Shown here: piece after piece, positions 19,063 to 28,290 of the stretch
Layout: each line of letters begins with the position of its first letter
Position numbering within the stretch: position 1 is the first letter of the stretch
Assembly: GCA_038496675.1 (NCBI GenBank)
Contig: CM076662.1
Location: 20,525,843 to 20,589,842, forward strand
Origin: Rachycentron canadum
Lineage: Eukaryota; Chordata; Actinopteri; Carangiformes; Rachycentridae
Direction of reading: 5' to 3'
DNA length: 64,000 nucleotides
The notes under the pieces: generated by a model
The model's database searches: none
Seen by the model: only the letters and a program-made list of their open reading frames with translations
Told to the model about the DNA's origin: nothing
Translations under genes and position numbers: made by a program

Positions 19063-19548
19063 CAAATCTTTAAGAAGCTACTTAATGATCCTTTGCCCCT
19101 AGAATCTGAGGGAGGTTCTTTGATACAACCCCCATAGTAAAAACTCGATTTAAAGATGCCCAAAAGTCTAAGAGCTTGATTAAAACCCTTCCCTGTGATA
19201 ATTCAACGTAACCCTGTGGCCTGACAGATGAGCAATAACTAGCTCAGACACTGCACACCATATGGATGTGTGTTGTTTTTGGTTCTGAGTACCTTGACCT
19301 GTGGAGGCCAGTTGGAGTTTCCTCACTCTGGAGAAAGGAGACAATTGACCTGGACTTTCCGTATGTCTTCTCTGCGCTTGCTGCACATTCTGATTAAGAG
19401 AAACATTTAAGTCCAAAGTTTTGACCTGAGTAAATCCTGGAACAATAAAAAATACATTGATAACCAGACTTTGAAAACCACATACCTTAAAATACATTAA
19501 AATAATGTTTAAGCTGTCTCCTGACAGCCGTTTTGCTCCGTCAGTATC
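19063..19548. other. interval between tRNA-Ser and tRNA-Tyr
   Basis: No feature is recognised. The first T5 after the tRNA-Ser is near 19,271. A 145-codon minus-strand ORF (19,180-19,617) runs into the next tRNA gene and reads its sequence in antisense, so it is not credible as a protein. Confidence 0.5.
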
Positions 19549-19651
19549 CCTTCGATAGCTCAGTTGGTAGAGCGGAGGACTGTAGGAGAACAGAACAGAA
19601 CAGAGCAGTGCTGACATCCTTAGGTCGCTGGTTCAACTCCGGCTCGAAGGA
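19549..19651 (+). tRNA. tRNA-Tyr (GTA) with CAGAA-repeat intron, copy 14
   Basis: Exon 1 is 19,549-19,585, the intron 19,586-19,615 (30 nt) and exon 2 19,616-19,651. The intron contains tandem ACAGA/CAGAA units followed by GAGCAGTGCTGAC, and looks like a slippage-expanded form of the 25-nt intron of copies 1 and 8. Exons are the common local type. A T4 run is at 19,658-19,661. Confidence 0.95.
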
Positions 19652-19654
19652 GGA

Positions 19655-20315
19655 GGCTTTTGTAACTGTAACTGCTACAGGGAGAATCTACCTAACAGAC
19701 GAGGTGAAAACAAGCTGCTGCTGCTTCCCCCATGCAGACTCAGTGTGTTGATGTAGTCACTGGCCCTGTGAAGAATAACATCTCTGTTGAAAACTATACA
19801 TTAAACATATAAAGCCCTTTTCATTGTAGAGCTGTGGTCACACTCATAAACTTTTGCCTAATATGATAATATAATGAGCTGACACTATAGCGATAACAGA
19901 GGAGTGGTGGTCCCTTCGATAGCTCAGTTGGTAGAGCGGAGGACTGTAGGAAAGTGCAAATAATGCTGACATCCTTAGGTCGCTGGTTCAACTCCGGCTC
20001 GAAGGAGGAGCCTTTTGTTGGTGTAGTTCAATTGCACTTTGCAAGTTTTCACAACATGAGGTTAATTACATTTTGTCAACTTGCTTTTTATCCTAACTTC
20101 TCCCACAACCCGAGTATTACCTGGACCACACACACAGTCACCCTAACCTTAACTTTACTCTATAGTGACTTGCTTTCACTCCCCATAAGGAAGATAATAT
20201 GAAGCACTCGCATTGCATCCGCCATACACAGCGTTTCCAGTGTCAGCGAGGTCACTGTTGCATCTAGGCTCAGTTCCAGTACAGCTGAAGGTTGATAAGA
20301 GGCTATCTATGACTT
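19655..20315. repeat. direct-duplication unit, second copy
   Basis: Near-identical to 12,835-13,560 in the same orientation, about 6.8 kb away. It spans the Tyr gene at 19,913-20,006 and both flanks, and lacks the 85-base piece present in the first copy. Homology ends near 20,315, within CTATCTATGACTTCACTGT. Confidence 0.9.
19913..20006 (+). tRNA. tRNA-Tyr (GTA), 21-nt intron, copy 15
   Basis: Exon 1 is 19,913-19,949, the intron 19,950-19,970 and exon 2 19,971-20,006. Acceptor CCTTCGA and G26 are standard, unlike its duplicate at 13,160, so that copy carries the changes. The intron (GAAAGTGCAAATAATGCTGAC-type) is two bases shorter than the duplicate's. A T4 run is at 20,013-20,016. Confidence 0.95.
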
Positions 20316-20319
20316 CACT

Positions 20320-20550
20320 GTTGTTGTTACACAGCTTACTTTTTGTCCCCACAAGTGAGACAAGTCCCTATAATGTGGCTGTGTAAACAGACTTAGGTCC
20401 CCACATTGGTAATACCTGGCCACATACATACGCTTGCACACCTTGACCGTGCATTATGGGGACTTGCTTTTTTGACCCCATAAGGAAGACAAGTTCCCAT
20501 GATATGAGTGTGTGAAAACAGTTAGGTCCCCACAATATATACATACATAC
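20320..20550. repeat. GTCCCCACA repeat family B
   Basis: Internally repetitive: GTCCCCACA recurs at about 20,346, 20,397 and 20,525, and CCCATAAGGAAGACAAG with CCATGATATGAGTGTGTGAAA near 20,478-20,515. Related pieces occur at 13,375-13,445, 20,110-20,200, 22,195-22,245 and 37,203-37,415. It resembles a teleost interspersed repeat rich in CCCTAACC and GTCCCCAC; that assignment is from memory. Confidence 0.6.
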
Positions 20551-21326
20551 ATACACGCACACATACAGTAGGTCTTTGCTTAAATGGGCAGCTGTGGGCG
20601 TCAGCTCTGGAGGCTCAATCCCTCACGTTTTCTGTTCACGTACTAAAGCATCCTTGAGCATAGTTTTTGTCACAATACATTTTGACAGTAGAGCAAGACA
20701 CCGTGTTCAGAAGATGAGGAGGGTATTTCTTTTGCAATCGTCATAACAATATATATCTGTACAACAGTCCATACACTTTGCAGGCTCCGTGTTCTTTTTC
20801 TGTGTTTCTGTTTTGCTCTTGTAGGTTAAATCTTTCCTAGGTCGTCCTCAGTGACTTGGATCTGTTTGCTTTCCATCCCATTCTCAGTGTGTGTGAAAGT
20901 GAAAATTGTGACGCCTCGGTGGAAAACACTGTTCAATGAATATAATTTGTTTTTGAATGCGGTGGCCTCACACTGGACTCTCTGTGGCATGTTTATGTGA
21001 TCGAGTGTCTGTCCAGCTGCTTTTGGCAGTAAACTCTCCCACAACCTTCAGGCAACTCATGATCCCACATCTCAGATGGGATATGCTTTACATTTGGCAG
21101 CAGATCAAAATACATGGTGGATACAATACACACATGTGCTTTTGTACAACATGTACCTTTCATATATAGTACATATAGCACATACAGATTCACAAGGGCT
21201 TGTTGTGTACTTGCTGAAAAGCCAGTTTCATCATCTATTTTCGAAAGAGATAAAATACTATGATTAAACTGTTCCAGGGCTGAAAACAACAGGCACTGTC
21301 ATATCAGCACTGGATTCACATATAAC
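20551..21326. other. interval without recognised genes
   Basis: Begins with a short CATA-rich microsatellite (about 20,533-20,560). No gene, tRNA remnant or clear repeat is seen in the rest. Confidence 0.5.
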
Positions 21327-21419
21327 CCTTCGATAGCTCAGTTGGTAGAGCGGAGGACTGTAGGAGAGCAATATAGAGCTGATATCCTTAGGTCGCTGGT
21401 TCAACTCCAGCTCGAAGGA
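21327..21419 (+). tRNA. tRNA-Tyr (GTA), 20-nt intron, copy 16
   Basis: Exon 1 is 21,327-21,363, the intron 21,364-21,383 and exon 2 21,384-21,419. The T stem is GCTGG/CCAGC, replacing the local T-G wobble with a Watson-Crick pair. The intron shares CAATATAGAGCTG with copy 12 and ends GAT. A T4 run is at 21,426-21,429. Confidence 0.95.
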
Positions 21420-21762
21420 GGAAGCTTTTGTAGGTGTAGCTGTTACAGAGAACATGTACTCATGCATTTGCCCTTACCCCCTATCGTACTTCCACTGAGG
21501 CAGTTCAGTGGAGTGTCCACAATTCAACCTGGACCCTGACCTGTGTATCTGCAGGTCCTTGGTGTTGGCTGATGCCTATGGCAGCACCGTGTATGCATAA
21601 CTGTGGTTGTCAGCCTTTTCATATGCTAGCATCATTGTATTTTTGTCGTCTGTTAGTTATTCTCAGCTAAACTGTAATACAGTCTTGTAAGCCTTTTCAT
21701 TGATGCTTACCCTTATATCTCATAGATACCATTAGTCTTATTTCACGCATCACACACCTGAC
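21420..21762. other. interval without recognised genes
   Basis: After the common 3' flank element (GCTTTTGTAGGTGTAGCTG) I see nothing recognisable. Confidence 0.5.
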
Positions 21763-21850
21763 CCTTCGATAGCTCAGTTGGTAGAGCGGAGGACTGTAGG
21801 AGATCAATGTTGACATCCTTAGGTCGCTGGTTCGACTCCGGCTCGAAGGA
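21763..21850 (+). tRNA. tRNA-Tyr (GTA), shortest intron, copy 17
   Basis: Exon 1 is 21,763-21,799, the 15-nt intron GAGATCAATGTTGAC 21,800-21,814 and exon 2 21,815-21,850. The T loop is TTCGACT, shared only with copy 2. The intron looks like the intron of copy 3 with its middle removed, and keeps G at -3. A T4 run is at 21,857-21,860. It is the last intact Tyr gene in the window. Confidence 0.95.
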
Positions 21851-22330
21851 GGTGGCTTTTGTAGGTGTCTGTGTGTCTGGTTTGATGAGATCGCAGCTGT
21901 ACGATTTATTTCAACACGTTGGCGCTCCTACCCGCGAATCATACTCAGCACTCATTGGTGTCTGTGATGCAATGTTTTTCTCCAGACAGACATGAAACAC
22001 CTGCCAAACACCTCTGTGGCAGTCCCAGCTACAGTAGGTGTCTCCAGGACCACATCCTCCTTTAATGATACACACACCTTTACCCCAACCTGAACTTAAA
22101 CCTTGCATTCATGTGTGTGTTGACACGAGCGACACCTGGAACACGCACCCACACATTAAATCTTTATCGTCACCATAACAAACTAACCCACTCTTCTTTT
22201 ACCCCTAAAGAGGAAGACCCCATGATGTGACTGTGTAAACAGATTGGCATGCACAGACTCACAAGGTCAAAACAGATGAGCAGATGCAGTGCATCAGCTT
22301 GCTTTATTTGTTGGACACACATAAGACTCC
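21851..22330. other. right edge of the tRNA cluster
   Basis: Contains a piece of repeat family B (about 22,030-22,245, with AGAGGAAGACCCCATGATG) and then the degraded Tyr flank block CAGCTTGCTTTATTTGTTGG (22,296-22,315) that leads to the remnant at 22,331. Confidence 0.6.
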
Positions 22331-22345
22331 TCCTTTGAGTTGGAG
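22331..22345 (-). pseudogene. tRNA-Tyr 3'-end remnant at the cluster edge
   Basis: TCCTTTGAGTTGGAG corresponds to the reverse complement of the tRNA-Tyr acceptor/T-arm end with three changes. It is preceded by a degraded copy of the recurrent Tyr 3' flank, in minus orientation, which raises confidence above that of a chance 15-mer. Confidence 0.5.
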
Positions 22346-22408
22346 GCATATGTGTCATACTGTGTACTGCCGAACAATAAACTTTATTGCTAAAGATGAC
22401 AGTAACAG

Positions 22409-22444
<36 letters not shown>

Positions 22445-22674
22445 GAAATTTAAAGTTGTGGATAATTTTTATATTTGGTATGAACACCTGCAATTTAAAA
22501 AAAAAGTTGTAACATGTACAATTTCATATTTTCTGTCATTTAAATTGTTAACAGCCTGGTATAAACATATGTGTGATGCAGTAGAATTGGAATTCCTATT
22601 ACGTGGGGGGTTAATATACTCAAAGGCACGACGCAAATTAAAAACTTGTTCTTGTATATGGTACACTCACACTT

Positions 22675-22745
<71 letters not shown>

Positions 22746-24590
22746 GCTTTTCTCCAGGCTATGTTATGAAGCCAACAGAGCTGCCAGGAGAGAACGTGCC
22801 TGTCTGCTTCTCTGTCTTGGTTCCTGCTTGTCTACCTGGCTGCCTGCCTGACTGTATCTGTGTGTCTGTCTGTCACAGGTTGCCATTAATTTGTGGGATA
22901 AATTAATGTTTGCAAGTTTTGAGTTGAAGCCTTACATGATCTCACAATAGAAACCTGTCAGTGGTGGAAATGTTTTACATTACAATTGACACTTATCCTG
23001 AGTGATGTACCATGGGAGAAAAATAAAATCAGCTTCAACTTGTATATCAGCAAACCCCCCCCCCCAAAAAAACCCCAAACAAACAAAAAAAACAAATTGA
23101 AACAAAAATTAGCAGACTCATACTTACATAGCAGTTCTTAACTACATTTCCTGTGTGAAATAAACTAACTCCAATTAGCTCCCATACTTCAATCTGCTTT
23201 TGTCTTTGTCCTCCACGTTTGTGTTAACGCAAGTACATACAGTATGTGTATGAGTGTGTCTCCCCCTGCGGCAGGGCTCAGTGGTTGTGCTGAGCCTAGG
23301 GTGATGGGAAGTGTCTGGGCAGGTTAACATCTCAGAGCGCCACTGTCAGCCAGCTGTCTGCTGCTGTCCCGCTGCCAAAAATATGACTCGCTAGCCCTGG
23401 CATTTAGCTACCTGGCAAGGCAAACCAAACCAAACACTGCTGTCAGGGTGAAAACTGCATACCTGCAATGTGGACTTGGTTCCAAAATATAGAATGTTGA
23501 GTTTTAATGACTCTTTAACAACTTCCATTACCGTTTCAATGTCATTCATTCATGATAAACTTTGAAAGGTGAGCTTGTCGGTGCCAAAATCATCCAGGTG
23601 CTCTCGGTGTCGGGATATATAACAGGTGTTGCTCATATCACAGAATAAATCCTCAGTTCAGTCATGTTTACGTTACTTTTTTTTTTTGGTTTTAGTACAG
23701 TGGCTTTGAGAGGTCAACACACTGCAACTTAAGGAAAGACATGGAAATAGACAAAACACAAGCAAATAGTCTCCAGACGATGGAAGTCACACACAAAAAA
23801 AGACCATTGCTGTGGTAAGTTTCTGTATCCGCTTGCGTTGTGTAGTTTTTGCAGCTTATAGTGTCAAACTGACCCTGTCATATCTTAGTGTCTTTCTTGT
23901 CCTGGAAAAGTACAAACACTGAATTAATGGATGGGCATTCATGTAAAAACGCTGGCATCGGCCTTCAGAAACAAATTGAATCTTGTCAAAATGAATTATG
24001 AACGATCACATCACAATCTACTAGTTACAACAGAAACAGAGACTTCTTCCAAACCACACACACACAGGGGTGCTGAAATCACTCTATCATTTAAATAAAA
24101 GTGTAGGTGTGTGGGTTAAATAATGAAGCTGCAAATTACCCCTGAATCTTTTTAATCATATATTTCCAGGCGTGATAAAAACGTCGCTCTGCAGGCCTGG
24201 AGACAGACAGCTTGCAGGCACCAGAGATGTGAGGGAATCTGGGTAAATATAAGGGTCTGTGATCATACGAAGGGGGTCCGAATCAACCAGACACACACAA
24301 AAAGCTACTCCCTGTATATACACATGCATGTGGTTTAAAGGGAGCAGTGGCTTTCTGGTGAAGTGGCTCTCAGAATTTCCCTCATTATAGCTCAATACAA
24401 GTTGTCATTATTCTATCCTTTAACCCCGACCCCGAACCCAAACAAAACAAAATCTCAGAAAAACTGTAACTCCATTTATTGTTTGCTCCTCTGTATTCAA
24501 ACTTCAAGTAACAGAAACATAAAGAAGGGATTCTTTGTCATCGTGACGTGTTTAGAGATGTGTCGCGGCAGCATTCACCTTTCTTCAGCC
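22346..24590. other. intergenic stretch with microsatellites
   Basis: Contains a (TA)n run (about 22,409-22,436) followed by CA, the long (CA)n at 22,676-22,743, a C9 run at about 23,057, and no recognisable genes. Confidence 0.6.
22676..22743. repeat. (CA)n microsatellite, about 68 bases
   Basis: The longest pure dinucleotide array in the window. The poly-His/Thr ORFs over it are artefacts. Confidence 0.98.
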
Positions 24591-24696
24591 AAGATTCTCA
24601 TAGAAAGAAATACATTGCCAACAAAAATTCAATTTTAGTAGACATTGACCACTGACAAAAAAAAAACCAAAACCTTTCACTGTCTGGAGGAAATTT

Positions 24697-25041
24697 TTAT
24701 GTCTTTGAACTAAAACATTGCCAAATTGCCACAGACCAAAACGGTGTACGTGTGCTTGCTTCAATAAGTACGTGTCCCTTTGCCAGCGCTGTAAAGATAC
24801 ACACTGATGCAATTTCCCCACCTGAGGAGGTTCCACTTGCAAAATCAATGTTGTGTAAATCATTGTTCAAAACTGGCTCTTATGTTGTGTTACTTGAAAT
24901 GTCTGTTTTTGGTTGTATCTTATTTATGCAACACTGTAGCACTAAGTCCTCAAGAAATGCTGGATGTTTCATTAGTTCAAGGCCTTTCGGCAGCAGTAAA
25001 GGTTTCGGAGTCCGGTCTTCCTCCTTGGTGGAGGGGGGGGG
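24697..25041 (-). other. candidate degraded coding segment, unidentified
   Basis: Reading the minus strand from about 25,032 (in frame with TCC ACC AAG GAG) gives about 50 protein-like codons, including KPLLLPKGLELMKHPAFLED, before a TAA at 24,882-24,880. The same frame then stays open for 60 codons to a TAA at 24,699-24,697, and is mostly open beyond. Just upstream lies a run of nine C with a TGA before it. This could be an exon end plus 3' UTR, a decayed transposon or pseudogene, or chance. I recognise no family. The plus strand is also open over 104 codons here. Confidence 0.2.
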
Positions 25042-25849
25042 TCACCTGGTCAGTCCAAGCACCTGAGGCAGGAACAGATCGTCTGAATGACGTCTAACAC
25101 ATTCTCTCGTACGTCCCCAGGGGAGACGGGCTGTCAAAAGTATGTGTAGGACAGGTCATTCCACAACATTAGACCAGTGAACATCTGTTTCACCTCACAA
25201 TTATCACTTAAAATCTAAAATACAGACGCAGACAGCTATAGTTAAACTTCAACTGTGTACTGGAGGATAATGAAGCAAAAAAAGTATGATTAAGATTATG
25301 ATGAAGACTTGCTGCTCAATCACCAGACCACAGTTTATTAAAGGTATTGGCCTTAGAATATTTCTTATCCACTACTAAATTCTCCTTAAAATCCCCCCTC
25401 CCTTCCAGCTGACACACACTTACATGCATTTCCCCTCACACATACATGAGGAGCAGCAGTAATAACTATTATATGAAAATAAAATAAATATAAGAAAACA
25501 TTAAAATTCATGAAAATAAATAAAATAATAATAATAAAATAAAGTAACTGCCGTGTGCAGGAAATACATTTGGATGCAGCAGAACCTAATGGTGTGCCTT
25601 CAGAATAAAAATCTTCTTTAAAAACAGACAGTAAAACTGTATTCATGCTTCCAACCAAAAGTCACTCCATGACCTCCCAGTTTCAATTCAATAGTGTGGC
25701 AAATCCAATTTGCCACACTACAAAACCACACCACCCACAGACTGCTGTGTATATGTTAAGAATAAATCACGTGGTCCTGTAACATCATTAATGAATTAGC
25801 TGGTGTGGGTTATAGAGTGTGTGTGTGTACTTCAGTGATGATGCACAGT
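25042..25849. other. intergenic stretch
   Basis: AT-rich, with an AATAAA/ATAATAATAAAA-rich zone at 25,480-25,545. No gene is seen. Confidence 0.5.
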
Positions 25850-26600
25850 TCTGGCAGAGAAGAGGAAGAGGAAAAGACAGGGGTAGAAGAGGAAGAAAAA
25901 GAAGTAATGAAAGGTGGAAACAGGACAAAGAGAGGGCGAAGGGGTGCGATAAGAAGGCAAGCCAGGCTGCAGCAGCCTGACAAGAGGCAGAAAAACTGGA
26001 GACGAGAAGGTAAATTTCTCCAAGAAGCGGTGGGAGAGAACGGGGCAGTGGGTGGAGAGGGGAAGAAGGAGGCTGAAGGAGAAGTGGACTGCTGAGAGGG
26101 CAACAACAAAAGGTCAGGAGGAGCCAATCAGGATCTCCAGCCTCCTGCTTCCAGCTTCGCTCCATGTGTCTGATGTGAAGTCCCACCGAGAAGCCAGTGA
26201 CCTTGAAGAAAGAGGAGAGCGGAGTGACACGAGGGAGGAAGTAAAAAAGAAAAAAAAAAATGTCGCCACTGGAGAGGTGTACACAGGAATGGGAGAAAGA
26301 AGGGGGAAAAGGTGCAAAAAGGTGAAGGGCAGACTATTACAAAACAGTTTTCCAACAAGTGCTCGTGTTTATGAGTCAAAGAAATGACTCGCAAATTTGC
26401 TAATAAGACGGTAAAGAGGATAAAAATGTGCTGAGGAAACAGGGAAGCGACTGCAGGGGGATTTCAGATGGAGGGGTAAGGAGGAAAGAGAGGGAGGAGA
26501 GGAGGAGCACAGGAGGGAAGGGATAAAAGGATTAGGAAAGATGGAGACAGACAAACAGAGAAACAGGGATGGGAGAGGAACGGTGATCTCTTCTGTCATT
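25850..26600. repeat. polypurine-rich domain
   Basis: The plus strand is strongly enriched in A and G for about 750 bases, with many GGA, GAAG and AGAGG words. It is not one simple repeat. The skew keeps several frames open on both strands, producing ORFs of 60-130 codons with low-complexity Leu/Ser/Pro or Glu/Lys/Arg composition. Confidence 0.75.
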
Positions 26601-28029
26601 TATTACAATAAACTGTAAAATGTCTGCAAATAGATTTGACTTGGCAGGTGCAGCTAAGTAGAGCGGGAAGGTGGTGCAGGAAAAAGAAAAGCCTTTCAAT
26701 GAAAGCAATTCTCCGCTGAAACAAAAATATAAACTTGGCAAGTAATCTCATCTTGTATCCAGAGTTATCTACCCCGCTGCCAAATTACCTCACTGCGCTG
26801 GCAGATACTCACACTCATTCAAATGTTGCCTTTTTTCAGGTCAATGACTTTTTGCAGAAATGTTTCGCAAAAACAAGAAATTTAATTGGAGATCAGCACA
26901 GTTTGTCAAGCAAACACTGACTCAGACATAAAGAGCAGAAAGTCGAAATGGTAATGAAGTTTTTCTGCCTTCGCTAAAAGTGTTTGGTGAAAACAACACT
27001 ACAGCAACGTGTGTACATTAACTTCTGCAAAGATACAGAGATACCTGAAATGTTTCTGTGCTGCTCCAAATCGACCACACAGGAAGTGAAAACATAACTT
27101 GATCCAAACCGTGGTTCCTCATACTAAGCAAATCAAGTGAAAGCAGTTCAGACTGTTTCTTTATGTGTTCTTTGCTGCGTAGCAACAAAAATCCATTCCT
27201 GCAAACGGTGCGGACATGTCAAAGACTGTGTATCTACAGGTATGCCCCAAATATTTAAGGCACTCAAGGCTTGTATGAGATTCATAGGGGAATGATTTAA
27301 AAATTCAAACTCATCAGATGGTAGACAATCTACTTGGAAGCTTATATAGAGAAGATTTATCAGTGTCTGGCGGGTGTTAAGTCACAAAAAAGCAATACTT
27401 GCTGTGACGGAGGAGTGATTTCCGTCAAAGGAGCCCTGTTTTGCTATTGCTACATAGTCAACGTTAGCATTAACAACTGTCGTACATCTTATGAGCAGTG
27501 GTACTTCACCATGAGGGACTGGACTCTGCAGAGACTCAATAGATTTTTCCCATCAAAATTAGCAGTGATACGCAGGGTTTTTAAATGTGGGTGAACCCGC
27601 TGATAAAACACAACAGCAAGAAGCCGTGTCATCAGAGCACGTACACACACACACACACAGATGCAGAGGAGGGAGAGTGAGCTACGGAAAAACTGATATG
27701 ACAGCTCTGTCGCGTCTCATCTCCTGGTTGGTGCCCCTGAAAAAAGAGTCGGAGCTTTAGTTCTGTCACACCTCTGAATGTTGATTGCAGCGTTTTTCAT
27801 TGCAGACAAAAGCCCAGGATCCTAGGATTTCCTACAAAGTCACAAATAGGAACGAACTGAGCCTGAGCATGTTCAGTGCTGCCACTAGTGTCTGATAAAT
27901 GCAATTATCGCAAACACTCATCGGCAGCGTTACTGCAATAGAGCTACCAGTCGTGTTCGGCTGCTTGTTCCCACCTATAGAAGTGCAATAGCAGCAGGTG
28001 TAGCGGACCATCGCTATCATGGAAACAGT
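26601..28029. other. intergenic stretch
   Basis: No gene is recognised. 27,441-27,540 shares a diverged repeat with 40,128-40,290. A short CA tract is at about 27,641-27,658. Confidence 0.5.
27441..27540 (+). repeat. diverged repeat pair C, copy 1
   Basis: Shares TTGCTACATAG-CAACGT-AGCATT and GGACTGGAC-CT-CAGAGAC with 40,128-40,290, in the same order and orientation, with the second copy longer in the middle. Probably an old interspersed element of unknown class. Confidence 0.5.
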
Positions 28030-28290
28030 TGTGGTTAAGGTTGTGGAATAGTCGTCGATTGGTTAGGTTCAGGCACAAAAACCACTTGGTTAGATTTTGA
28101 AAAAGATTGTGGTTTGGGTTGAAAGAGGTACTTCCTGAAGGTTCAAAGACCCTGCTCGTCATGGTTACAATAATTACATGATATAACATCTGCGACAGAA
28201 CAATGTCGCTGCGAGACGAGACAAACTCCTTCATCCCCCCCCCCCCCCCCGACTGAACCACCACAGGGCGAGACGAAGCCTCCGGGTGTC
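28030..28290. repeat. interspersed repeat rich in GGTTAGGTT/TGGTTTGGGTT
   Basis: Contains TTGGTTAGGTTCAGGCAC, AACCACTTGGTTAGAT and GATTGTGGTTTGGGTT in the order I associate with a common teleost interspersed repeat. A C homopolymer of about 14 lies at 28,236-28,250. Family name not assigned. Confidence 0.5.

Noticed and set aside
22284..22906. ORFs of 86-161 codons over the CA array
   Set aside because: Poly-His/Thr or Val/Cys stretches from dinucleotide repeats.
25788..26387. Several ORFs of 90-132 codons on both strands
   Set aside because: Low-complexity products of the polypurine domain with no domain or splice support.
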